NCBI GenBank assembly: GCA_016934435.1
Contig: JAFGSU010000450.1
Location: 1 to 12,469, forward strand
Direction of reading: 5' to 3'
From: Candidatus Zhuqueibacterota bacterium
Lineage (GTDB): Bacteria; Zhuqueibacterota; Zhuqueibacteria; Residuimicrobiales; Residuimicrobiaceae
Length of the DNA stretch: 12,469 bases
Part shown: positions 1 to 9,398 of the stretch, in pieces
Layout: every line of letters begins with the position of its first letter
Numbering within the stretch: the stretch's first letter is position 1
Program-made: the position numbers and the translations under genes
The notes under the pieces: model-generated
Told to the model about the DNA's origin: nothing
What the model saw: only the letters and a program-made list of their open reading frames with translations
Database searches by the model: none

Positions 1-1558
1 GGATTATAACACCACCGAAATCTCCGAACGCACCCTGCGGGAAATCTATCTGCCACCGTTCGAAGCGGCCGTGCGCGCCGGCGTCGGCACGGTGATGAGC
101 GCCTTTAACGATCTCAACGGCATTCCGGCATCGGCGAATGCTTTTACGCTGACGCAGATTTTGCGAAAAGAGTGGGGATTCAAGGGATTTGTCGTCAGCG
201 ATTGGAATTCCATCGGCGAGCTGCTGGCCCATGGTTTTGCCGCCGACAGGGGAGAAGCCGGCCGTAAAGCCCTCAAAGCCGGCGTCGATATGGATATGGA
301 AGGAGGCATTTACGGCAAAGTATTGGCCAACCTGGTGGAATCGGGCGTGATCGATCAGCAACTGATCGATGAATCGGTGCGGCGCATTTTGCGGATAAAA
401 TATTTATTGGGATTGTTCGAACAACCCTATTTAGATGAAACAATAAAAGCCCAAGTGACGCTGACGCCGGAAAATCTGGCCCTCGCGCGGCAGCTCGCGC
501 GCGAATCCATCGTTTTGTTGAAGAATGAAAAATCGATTTTGCCTTTGCGCAAGGACGTGCGTTCCATAGCGGTGATCGGTCCTTTGGCGGATGCACAATC
601 GGATTTGCTCGGCACCTGGAGCTGCAGGGGACGGGCAGAGGATGTGGTTTCCGTACTCGCGGCTGTAAAGGGATGCGTCTCGAAGCAAACAAGAGTCCTG
701 CACGACAGCGCCTGCGGCATCCTCAAGGGAGATGAACGTGGTTTGAGCCGCGCCGTGAACCTGGCGCAGGGCGCGGATGCGATCATCGCCGTGGTAGGCG
801 AGAGCTCCGCCATGAGCGGCGAAGGAGGCAGTCGCACCGATATCGGCCTACCGCATGTGCAGTTGGATTTGCTCAAGGCTTTGCACAAAACCGGTAAACC
901 GATGGTGGCCGTGATTCTCGCCGGTAGGCCTTTGACGATTCCCTGGATTGCGGAACATATCCCGGCGGTTTTACTGGGCTGGCACGGCGGCGTGCAGGCG
1001 GGCCCTGCCATCGCTGATGTGCTGTTTGGAGATTATAATCCAAGCGGCCGGCTGCCGGTTTCCATACCGCATAGCGTCGGTCAAATCCCCCTGTATTATA
1101 ATCATAAAAATACCGGTCGTCCCATCAGCGATCAACGATTTACCTCAAAATATCTGGATGCGCCGAATACACCGTTGTATTCGTTCGGTTTTGGCCTCAG
1201 CTATACCCGTTTTGAATACGACCACGTGCAGTTGGATAAGGAGCTATTAAGCGCCGGGGAGAGTCTGCAGGTCAGCGTTGAGGTGAAGAATGTCGGTGCG
1301 GTCGCCGGCGAAGATGTGGTGCAGCTGTATGTACGCGATCTGGCAGGCAGCGTTACCCGGCCGGTGAAAGAATTGAAAGGATTTCAACGGATATCGTTGC
1401 GAGCCGGAGAAAGCAAAACCGTACCCTTTAGCATCGAGCCGGCGCAATTGAGCTTTTACAATGACGCGATGAAAAAAGTGGTTGAAGCGGGCAAGTTTAA
1501 AGTGTACGTCGGTCCCGATTCACAGCGTGGATTGGAAGCGGCGTTTATCATCAATTAG
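1..1558 (+). CDS. bglX: Beta-glucosidase, glycoside hydrolase family 3 (BglX type), 5' end missing
   Basis: The reading frame is open from base 2 to the stop at 1556-1558, giving 518 residues. About the first third of a usual 750-residue BglX protein, including the start and any signal peptide, lies outside the window. The visible part opens in the GH3 (beta/alpha)8 barrel. The catalytic nucleophile is the Asp of VSDW (codon 200-202). The alpha/beta-sandwich GH3_C domain follows, with the conserved SGEGGSRTD segment whose Glu (codon 821-823) is the expected acid/base, and then GWHGGVQAG and GDYNPSGRLP. The C-terminus is a fibronectin-III-like domain (VEVKNVGAVAGEDVVQLYV). The family removes terminal beta-D-glucosyl, and sometimes xylosyl, residues from oligosaccharides, usually in the periplasm. 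The exact sugar specificity cannot be read from the sequence. The symbol is a family-level call. No glycan-uptake genes are visible downstream. Confidence 0.93.
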   Translation, partial: DYNTTEISERTLREIYLPPFEAAVRAGVGTVMSAFNDLNGIPASANAFTLTQILRKEWGFKGFVVSDWNSIGELLAHGFAADRGEAGRKALKAGVDMDMEGGIYGKVLANLVESGVIDQQLIDESVRRILRIKYLLGLFEQPYLDETIKAQVTLTPENLALARQLARESIVLLKNEKSILPLRKDVRSIAVIGPLADAQSDLLGTWSCRGRAEDVVSVLAAVKGCVSKQTRVLHDSACGILKGDERGLSRAVNLAQGADAIIAVVGESSAMSGEGGSRTDIGLPHVQLDLLKALHKTGKPMVAVILAGRPLTIPWIAEHIPAVLLGWHGGVQAGPAIADVLFGDYNPSGRLPVSIPHSVGQIPLYYNHKNTGRPISDQRFTSKYLDAPNTPLYSFGFGLSYTRFEYDHVQLDKELLSAGESLQVSVEVKNVGAVAGEDVVQLYVRDLAGSVTRPVKELKGFQRISLRAGESKTVPFSIEPAQLSFYNDAMKKVVEAGKFKVYVGPDSQRGLEAAFIIN

Positions 1559-1692
1559 AAGAAAGGGTGATCCCGTACCTTTTTGACATTTTTAATTCAG
1601 GCAGGTTGAGTCAATATCTTTCAGTCAATCAGATGTTTGCTAGGATCGAGTCCACCGAACATATTTGATATTGGTATGTTACTCTATTTTAT

Positions 1693-1720
1693 AAACGGTT
1701 TTACCCGTTTTTAGGATTTT
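1693..1720 (+). terminator. Weak hairpin between convergent genes
   Basis: A 6-bp stem, AAACGG (1693-1698) with CCGTTT (1705-1710), has a 6-nt loop and is followed by TTAGGATTTTTT. It lies between the GH3 gene and the convergent PHP gene and could end GH3 transcription. The stem is short and the T-run is offset by five bases, so this is a tentative call. Confidence 0.25.
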
Positions 1721-2736
1721 TTGCGCACAAACACCGGCTGAATCCAAGCGCGAAATCCATTCGAGCTGACGATACTGGCACGTACATATTGTAGGTTACC
1801 CGATAAAGTAAAAACAGCTGGATTGGCTTCGGTGGTTTTCAGGACAAGACCGTTGGAACCGATGAAGGCCGTTCGATAGGCTTCATCCCATCTTTGCTTG
1901 ATGCGTATTTTCAGGGTATCCTGGTCAATACTCAGGCGCGTCAGTTCGACACCGGTAGAAGCGTAGAATTTTCCATGCTGTAGAGCCGAAATGATATCAG
2001 AAGTTGTTAATGCTGCTGCATGTACCATTACCCAGCCGCGTCCCGGATTGGCATTGAGCGGAATGAAATCTCCGGCGACCGTGTGGGCATCATCGCTGGC
2101 AACGCCATATACCTTTATCCCGGAAGAAAGAAGGTTATCCCACAACCGCTCGGTGCCAGGGTGTAATTTGCTGCCTAAATTGTTCACATTCGGATGGCCG
2201 TTGTAGATCTCGAATAGATGATATCCGTTCAGGTGTTTCATCTCATCTGCTGAAATGGACCAGCGATAATTGGGATGATTGATCTGCACCAAACCGCCGG
2301 CGGCTGTGATGGCGTCGATGTTTTTCTGCAGTGTACCGATGATCGTTGTGTCATAAATGGCCTTGATGGTCTGGGTAACATTTAGAGCATTGATATGCAG
2401 GGATTTGGTTTTTTTGCGTCCGGGAACATTGCGGTTGGAAGCGCTGACCTCGACGCCCGGGATGAGTATAAAGGTGGAATCGACGAGGCTTTGCATCGAT
2501 GCTACGTCTGTCAATGTGTCATGATCGGAAACGACGAGGAAATGATAACCGTGCCCTTTATACCAGTGCGCAACCGATAGCGGTGGGGCATCGCCATCCG
2601 AATTTGTGCTATGGCTGTGGGTATTGCCTTTGAACCAACGGTTCTGGTCGAAATTGGTGGCTTCGAATTCGTAGCGTTGAGCACAGGCGAAGAAAAGAAG
2701 AAACAGGCTGCAGAGTAGAACATGGCGTTTTTTCAT
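1711..2736 (-). CDS. PHP-domain metal-dependent phosphoesterase-like lipoprotein
   Basis: A 341-residue protein. I start it at the ATG at 2736 because GGGAGT (2749-2744) sits 7 nt upstream; an upstream in-frame ATG at 2775 has no such site. The N-terminus is MKKRH, a hydrophobic stretch, then FFAC. Cys18 is a plausible lipidation site, although the lipobox is not ideal. The PHP metal-binding motifs are all present: HSHS (His40, His42), SDHD (Asp71-Asp73), Glu96 in PGVEV, His154 in INHP and SDDAH (Asp215-His218). This fits the CehA/McbA-like branch, whose members hydrolyse phosphoesters or related esters using a multinuclear metal site. A small beta-rich C-terminal part (about residue 265 on) may be an accessory domain. 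Substrate is unknown. The protein is probably periplasmic or surface-anchored. It diverges from the CYTH gene. Confidence 0.85.
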   Translation of the reverse strand: MKKRHVLLCSLFLLFFACAQRYEFEATNFDQNRWFKGNTHSHSTNSDGDAPPLSVAHWYKGHGYHFLVVSDHDTLTDVASMQSLVDSTFILIPGVEVSASNRNVPGRKKTKSLHINALNVTQTIKAIYDTTIIGTLQKNIDAITAAGGLVQINHPNYRWSISADEMKHLNGYHLFEIYNGHPNVNNLGSKLHPGTERLWDNLLSSGIKVYGVASDDAHTVAGDFIPLNANPGRGWVMVHAAALTTSDIISALQHGKFYASTGVELTRLSIDQDTLKIRIKQRWDEAYRTAFIGSNGLVLKTTEANPAVFTLSGNLQYVRASIVSSNGFRAWIQPVFVRKKS

Positions 2737-2743
2737 GACTGGG

Positions 2744-2749
2744 ACTCCC
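2744..2749 (-). promoter_or_regulatory. Ribosome binding site deciding the PHP lipoprotein start
   Basis: On the minus strand GGGAGT ends 7 nt before the ATG at 2736. This favours a protein starting MKKRH with a proper signal sequence over the longer version starting at 2775. Confidence 0.6.
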
Positions 2750-2819
2750 GAATAAACATATTTACCTTTTTGCATATTTGGATGTATTTATAAGATATGA
2801 ATTTAAAAGCTCATTTTCC

Positions 2820-2840
2820 ATAAATAAATATTTTATTTAT
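2820..2840. promoter_or_regulatory. AT-rich palindrome in the divergent promoter region
   Basis: ATAAATAA (2820-2827) and TTATTTAT (2833-2840) form a perfect 8-bp inverted repeat with a 5-nt centre. It sits in the AT-rich gap between the divergent PHP and CYTH genes. The position suits a promoter or operator region. Low-complexity AT sequence makes chance palindromes easy, so the role is inferred only. Confidence 0.25.
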
Positions 2841-2883
2841 CAAATATTGATTCTAAATTTATTGTAGCTGAGTGGATTCTCGG

Positions 2884-3354
2884 ATGGAGATCGAACGAAA
2901 ATTTTTGGTCGTGGGGGATGCCTGGCGCGGCCTGACGGAAGGCGTATTATTTCGGCAGGGATATCTTTCCATCGAAAGGGAGCGCGTGGTGCGGGTGCGC
3001 ATCGCCGGCGACCGCGCATTTCTCACCATCAAAGGCATCACCCGGGGGATCAGTCGTCAGGAATATGAATATCCCATCCCGCTGCATCATGCTGAGCAAA
3101 TGCTGCAGGAATTGTGTGTAAAGCCGATTATTGAGAAAAAGCGCTATCAAATTTCTTTTAAAAGTTGCCTTTGGTCTGTGGACGAATTTTTAGGCGAGAA
3201 TGAGGGGCTGATCATCGCCGAAATCGAACTCGCCTCCGAAGAGGTCGCGTTTGAAAAACCGGATTGGGTGGGAGCCGAAGTGTCCAGTGATCCGCGTTAT
3301 TTCAATGCCAACCTGGTGGAACAGCCGTTTCGATCATGGGGACGAAGGAAATGA
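2884..3354 (+). CDS. CYTH-domain protein (triphosphate tunnel metalloenzyme)
   Basis: A 156-residue single-domain protein. I chose the ATG at 2884 over an in-frame GTG at 2872 because the family's ExExK signature normally begins at residue 2, as here (MEIERKFLV: Glu2, Glu4, Lys6). Other tunnel residues are visible: VRVR (Arg37, Arg39), TIKG (Lys50), QEYEYPI (Glu60, Glu62), EKKRY (Lys86, Arg87), VDEF (Asp100), AEIEL (Glu113, Glu115) and the terminal DPRYFNANL. CYTH proteins of this size fold into an eight-stranded barrel that binds a triphosphate and divalent metal. Bacterial members are often inorganic triphosphatases, and a few are class IV adenylate cyclases. Tripolyphosphatase activity is the likelier guess; no CHAD domain is fused. 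It is cytoplasmic. The stop codon's last base is also the first base of the first palindromic repeat. Confidence 0.9.
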   Translation: MEIERKFLVVGDAWRGLTEGVLFRQGYLSIERERVVRVRIAGDRAFLTIKGITRGISRQEYEYPIPLHHAEQMLQELCVKPIIEKKRYQISFKSCLWSVDEFLGENEGLIIAEIELASEEVAFEKPDWVGAEVSSDPRYFNANLVEQPFRSWGRRK

Positions 3355-3376
3355 ATATATCGTCCCTGACGGGACT
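3354..3376. repeat. REP-like palindromic repeat, copy 1
   Basis: A 23-bp unit identical to 3403-3425. It is AT-rich at its left and contains the perfect hairpin GTCCC-TGAC-GGGAC. It starts at the last base of the CYTH stop codon. The 14-bp palindromic core just after a stop codon is typical of REP-like dispersed elements. Confidence 0.7.
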
Positions 3377-3402
3377 TGGATTTGCGATGATTGTTGTCTA
3401 TA

Positions 3403-3425
3403 AATATATCGTCCCTGACGGGACT
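3403..3425. repeat. REP-like palindromic repeat, copy 2
   Basis: Exact second copy of the 23-bp unit, in the same orientation, 49 bp from the first start to start. The 26 bp between the copies are unique. No further copy is seen in the window. The next 226 bp up to the gene at 3652 hold no other clear structure. Confidence 0.7.
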
Positions 3426-3651
3426 ATAGGTTATGTGTTGAGCTTGTCCAAACAGTAACCAAAGAATTAACATCTGTGGGATCCATCTTGTAAGTGGACT
3501 CCAATTAATCGCAATGGAAATAAACTGTTACCTTCACCCTATCCCTCTACCGCAAGCGTGCGAGTGGGCTGGATTTTTGAGATTTTCTGAACTTTTTGGA
3601 CTACCTATACACATGTAATACACGCCGATCACAAAACGAAGGGAATCTACT

Positions 3652-4077
3652 ATGAAGGTATTAAGGAACACGATACTGCCCGTTTTCCTGGCCACTATCT
3701 GGATCAGCCTGTCCGAATTCGTCCGTAATGAGTTTTTGCTCAAATCCTACTGGATCGATCATTACCAGAAACTCGGACTCGTTTTTCCGTCCGAACCGGT
3801 GAATGGCGCAATCTGGGGCATCTGGTCGCTCTTATTCGCCATAGTGATTTTCATCCTGGTAAAAAAATATTCGTTGTTGCAAACAGCGCTTCTCGCCTGG
3901 TTCGTCGGTTTTGTCCTCATGTGGGTGGTCATCGGCAATCTCGGTGTGTTGCCTTATGGACTGTTGATCTATGCCGTTCCCCTGAGTCTATTAGAAGCAT
4001 TGATAGCGGCCTGGATTATCAACAAGACGGCTTTGAAGATCGGATACGGCAAGAGGCCTGCCGGTCTGAAAATATGA
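3652..4077 (+). CDS. Small integral membrane protein of unknown function
   Basis: A 141-residue protein. GAAGGGA (3638-3644) sits 7 nt before the ATG. The sequence predicts four membrane segments, at about residues 7-25, 53-72, 78-98 and 101-124. A polar loop with conserved-looking SEFVRNE and FPSEPVNGAIWG motifs separates segments 1 and 2. The C-terminal tail is short and basic (GYGKRPAGLKI). It resembles conserved hypothetical membrane proteins of this size in which an HYQKLGL...FPSEP...WG pattern recurs; I do not recognise a characterised family. The coding quality, strong ribosome binding site and topology support a real gene. It reads towards the small gene at 4179 with a 101-nt gap, so co-transcription is possible but not shown. 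Confidence 0.75.
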   Translation: MKVLRNTILPVFLATIWISLSEFVRNEFLLKSYWIDHYQKLGLVFPSEPVNGAIWGIWSLLFAIVIFILVKKYSLLQTALLAWFVGFVLMWVVIGNLGVLPYGLLIYAVPLSLLEALIAAWIINKTALKIGYGKRPAGLKI

Positions 4078-4178
4078 ATACTGATTAAAAAGTATTCGGT
4101 AGGATCATGTTGTATCATTCACGATTGATTTTTGCCTCACTCTGGATAAAAAAGTCTTAGTATAAGGACACAAAAGCT

Positions 4179-4394
4179 ATGGGACTCAAACTTTTCATTA
4201 TTCTTGGTTTTTTGATTATATTATCGATCGCCTTTGTCGCCATGCGCAAAGACCGGTTCCGCAGCAGCGGCGGTGCCCTCGGCAATGCCATGCAGGAGAT
4301 GCATGCGGCTTTTGATCCCGGCGTCAGGCATGCCATCGTTGAAAAAAAGAAGGAACAGGTGGAAGAGGACGACTCCGGTGATCCGCCTTCGTAG
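4179..4394 (+). CDS. Small single-span membrane protein of unknown function
   Basis: A 71-residue protein with AAGGA (4164-4168) ten bases before the ATG. One hydrophobic segment (about residues 3-21) is followed by an arginine-rich boundary (MRKDRFR). A soluble tail then contains NAMQEMHAAFDPGVRHAI and ends in a strongly charged KKKEQVEEDDSGD stretch. The topology suggests a membrane-anchored protein with its tail in the cytoplasm. Short proteins with a similar aliphatic anchor plus an FDP-x-RH motif are common hypothetical proteins, and I can give no function. It is convergent with the calcium ATPase. Confidence 0.7.
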   Translation: MGLKLFIILGFLIILSIAFVAMRKDRFRSSGGALGNAMQEMHAAFDPGVRHAIVEKKKEQVEEDDSGDPPS

Positions 4395-4447
4395 CCCGAT
4401 GATTGTTATATATTCTAAATGATCAAAAATGCAGGGGGCTATCCAAA

Positions 4448-4472
4448 AAAATTCCTCAAACCGTTCAGGTTT
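4448..4472 (-). terminator. Possible terminator of the calcium ATPase gene
   Basis: Read on the minus strand, AAACC-TGAAC-GGTTT (4472-4458) is followed a few bases on by a run of seven T (complement of the A-run at 4445-4451). It lies about 30 nt after the ATPase stop. The 5-bp stem is weak, so confidence is low. Confidence 0.3.
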
Positions 4473-4503
4473 AGCAGCAATGCCGGATAAGCACAACATT
4501 CAC

Positions 4504-7203
<2,700 letters not shown>

Positions 7204-7335
7204 TGTTGGATTTCCATGATTGGCGCAATGATGTCATTAGATGATTGGCTTTTAATTTTGTTATCATTAAGATAGACAAAATAGTTGTTTTTTTCAAGGA
7301 GAAAATGGGTCAGCAGGGAGGACCTGAAAATAAAA

Positions 7336-8814
7336 TTAAATTTTATCCGCTACCCGGCGGAAATGATAACCGTAGATCATCATGGTGATGGCCAGGGGAA
7401 ATTTCTGCGGTTGTCTGAACATACTATAGCCGAACAGTTTCCAGTAGTACCGCCTGCCCTTACTGATCAGACCCAGCTTCCAGATAGACTTGAGAAAAGC
7501 CGAAATGTGGGTGAGCGTCAGTCGATGGGGAATATCACCCGGCAGACGATACTCCTTCAAGAATGTCAAAAGCCGTTCATAAAGTTCTTTGGGCTCATAG
7601 ATCGTTTTGACGACGAATTTATAGCCGGCACGCAATTTTTCATAATTCATCTGGGGGATGAAATTCATCGTGCCGTCCATGTTATCGCCGCTCATGATTT
7701 GCAGCAAACGGTTCTCCTTTTTCATCCGTTCAAAGAGACGCGTGCCGGACGGAGCATTCAACAATCCCACCATGGCGGTTATGATGCCGCTTTTTTGGAT
7801 AAAGTTGATCTGCTGTTCGAATATCGTCGGAGGATCCTGGTCGAAACCGATGATAAATCCGCCGCTGACCTGCAAACCGGCGCGGTGCAGCTTTTTTACC
7901 GATGCAACCAGATCGCGTTTCAGATTTTGCACTTTGCCGCATTTGGTCAGGCTTTCATTGTTCGGCGTTTCGATGCCCACGAACGTGGAGGTGAAACCGG
8001 CTTGCACCATCATCTTCACCAGTTGATCATCATCAGCGAGGTTTATCGACACTTCGGTATTAAAAACAAAGGGGAATTTGCGTTTCTTTGACCAGGCGAT
8101 CAGAGCCGGCAATACATCATCTTTGAGTTTGCGTTTGTTGCCGATGAAATTATCATCCACAATGAACACCGGGCCGCGCCAGCCGATGTGATAGAGCGAC
8201 TCCAGTTCAGCGATCAATTGCCGGCTGGATTTGGTCCTCGGTCGCCGGCCATTAAGAATGGTGATGCTGCAAAATTCGCAATTGAACGGACAGCCGCGCG
8301 AGTATTGAATGCTCATGTTGGCGTATTTTTTCATGTCCAGCAAGTGCCATAGTGGAATCGGTGTTTGCTTCATGTCGGGAAATTGGTCCGTGCGATACAG
8401 AGGTTGGGGATGTCCATGGGCCAGGTCCTGGAGAAACAACGGCAGGGTGGCTTCGGCTTCGTTTAAAATAAAATGATCAACACCGGTGAATAGCTCATAG
8501 TCCGTCGTGATCAATGGTCCGCCTGCTACCACCGGAACACCAGCTTTATTACAGCGCTGAATCACGTTTTTCATCGAATGAATATGGACGTTCATTCCGC
8601 TGAGAAATACATAATCAGCCCAGCGCAACTCTTTATCGCGCAGAGGCGCAACATTTAAATCGATCAGCTTTTTTTCCCATGTTGAGGGGAGCAAAGCGGC
8701 CACGGTCAGCAATCCCAGCGGCGGTTCGCTGGATTTTTTGCCGATAAATTTCAACGCCTCTTTGAAACTCCAGAACGTGGCGGGCGTTTCAGGAGAGATG
8801 AGGAGTATTTTCAT
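7336..8814 (-). CDS. B12-binding/radical SAM/DUF4070 protein (HpnP-like)
   Basis: A 492-residue protein, started at the ATG at 8814, where AGAGGGA lies 11 nt upstream. A GTG 42 nt earlier has no such site. Residues 1-140 form a cobalamin-binding Rossmann-like domain (EPPLGLLTVAALLP, VVAGGP). The radical SAM motif CPFNCEFC (Cys175, Cys179, Cys182) follows, then VFIVDDNFIGNK, VGIETPN and GGFIIGFD in the barrel. The C-terminal 150 residues match the DUF4070 pattern. This is the layout of the hopanoid C-2 methylase HpnP and many uncharacterised relatives. Such enzymes use 5'-deoxyadenosyl radical chemistry, often to methylate unactivated carbons through methylcobalamin. No hopanoid or other isoprenoid gene is visible nearby, so the substrate is open. 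It is probably cytoplasmic or membrane-associated. Confidence 0.88.
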   Translation of the reverse strand: MKILLISPETPATFWSFKEALKFIGKKSSEPPLGLLTVAALLPSTWEKKLIDLNVAPLRDKELRWADYVFLSGMNVHIHSMKNVIQRCNKAGVPVVAGGPLITTDYELFTGVDHFILNEAEATLPLFLQDLAHGHPQPLYRTDQFPDMKQTPIPLWHLLDMKKYANMSIQYSRGCPFNCEFCSITILNGRRPRTKSSRQLIAELESLYHIGWRGPVFIVDDNFIGNKRKLKDDVLPALIAWSKKRKFPFVFNTEVSINLADDDQLVKMMVQAGFTSTFVGIETPNNESLTKCGKVQNLKRDLVASVKKLHRAGLQVSGGFIIGFDQDPPTIFEQQINFIQKSGIITAMVGLLNAPSGTRLFERMKKENRLLQIMSGDNMDGTMNFIPQMNYEKLRAGYKFVVKTIYEPKELYERLLTFLKEYRLPGDIPHRLTLTHISAFLKSIWKLGLISKGRRYYWKLFGYSMFRQPQKFPLAITMMIYGYHFRRVADKI

Positions 8815-9175
8815 GATAGACTGATTCCCTCTTTTTAATGCGTTGTTTTCCGGCACGGCAAAGCTGTAAGCCTTGACGAGAAGGAGGCTGTCCGCAAAGA
8901 TTGAAAAATATTGGGGAGCAGGTTCCCGCTCTTGCCGGCAAAGGATCGTCGTATTTTGTGCCCGGACAGCGTCTACAACCCGGTCTTTTATTAGATGATA
9001 CGGAATTTATTTGAATGGAACTGTAAAAGAAGTGTAAAAAATGATCCCGGAAGGATTCAACTATATTTTGTACTTGTTAGCGCAATCGTTCAGGGAAAAA
9101 AATCAGCAGAACGGGTAATTCAGTTTTCTCTTGATTGTTGCGGTAATTGTGGTATATTATCTATAGTATTTTCCC

Positions 9176-9198
9176 AAGCCGGATAAACCGGTTTTTTT
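9176..9198 (+). terminator. Rho-independent terminator-like hairpin
   Basis: AAGCCGG (9176-9182) pairs with CCGGTTT (9188-9194), with one G-T pair and a 5-nt loop, and the T-run continues to 9198. No confident plus-strand gene lies upstream, so it may end a small RNA. Alternatively it may be the first hairpin of a leader for the gene at 9399. Confidence 0.5.
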
Positions 9199-9201
9199 AT
9201 A

Positions 9202-9221
9202 GGCGATCAGGCTGATTGCCC
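9202..9221 (+). repeat. Hairpin repeat, copy 1
   Basis: GGCGATCA (9202-9209) pairs with TGATTGCC (9213-9220) over 8 bp, with one G-T pair, around a GGC loop. The 19-nt core 9203-9221 matches 9324-9342 at 17 positions. Confidence 0.55.
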
Positions 9222-9270
9222 CAAGATATTAATGGCTCACAAAAAAGGAACGATCACAAAACAATATTTT

Positions 9271-9298
9271 TTTGGGCATCTTCACTTTTGTGCCCCAA
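9271..9298 (+). other. Stem-loop in the leader region
   Basis: TTTGGGCA (9271-9278) faces TGCCCCAA (9291-9298) with one mismatch and a 12-nt loop. It lies between the two related hairpins and is part of a possible structured leader. Confidence 0.4.
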
Positions 9299-9322
9299 TC
9301 CATTAAATCGCATTTGTCATCG

Positions 9323-9352
9323 AGCGATCGGGCTGATCGCCCGACATTTTTT
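9323..9352 (+). terminator. Hairpin repeat copy 2 with T-run (terminator or attenuator)
   Basis: GCGATCG (9324-9330) pairs with TGATCGC (9334-9340) around GGC. Alternatively TCGGGC (9328-9333) pairs with GCCCGA (9339-9344). A run of six T follows at 9347-9352. Both features of an intrinsic terminator are present. It sits only 46 nt before the Fe-S gene, with no gene immediately upstream, so premature termination within that gene's leader is possible. Confidence 0.5.
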
Positions 9353-9398
9353 AAACCCTTCTGTGTAAAAAAATAATTACAAACAGGCGGTCTATCTT

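Larger units (their letters stand above)
8815..9398. other. 584-bp non-coding region with several hairpins
   Basis: No convincing gene is seen. The left part holds a 7-bp inverted repeat, GCTGTCC (8887-8893) with GGACAGC (8964-8970), enclosing 70 nt that can fold further. A 63-codon open frame (8995-9186) lacks a ribosome binding site and its stop falls inside a terminator-like hairpin. A promoter-like pair, TTGATT (9131-9136) and TATTAT (9155-9160) 18 nt apart, precedes four consecutive hairpins (9176-9198, 9202-9220, 9271-9298, 9323-9352) that lead to the Fe-S gene. The right half may be its leader. Confidence 0.5.

Noticed and set aside
427..1011. Minus-strand open frame of 194 codons
   Set aside because: It is antisense to the GH3 gene, which is continuous and has its catalytic motifs in order.
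3354..3425. CRISPR array from the two 23-bp repeats with a 26-bp spacer
   Set aside because: There are only two repeats, the spacer and repeat are short, no cas gene is nearby, and the strong internal palindrome right after a stop codon fits a REP element better.
7285..8091. Long plus-strand open frame of 268 codons
   Set aside because: It lies antisense over the C-terminal half of the radical SAM gene, whose motifs are unmistakable; its product has no recognisable domain.
8815..8856. N-terminal extension of the radical SAM protein from a GTG at 8856
   Set aside because: The family begins at the MKILLISPE strand, and AGAGGGA precedes the ATG at 8814.
8995..9186. 63-codon open frame as a small protein gene
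   Set aside because: It has no ribosome binding site and no recognisable family, and its stop lies inside a terminator loop. The frame is kept open mostly by AT-rich chance.
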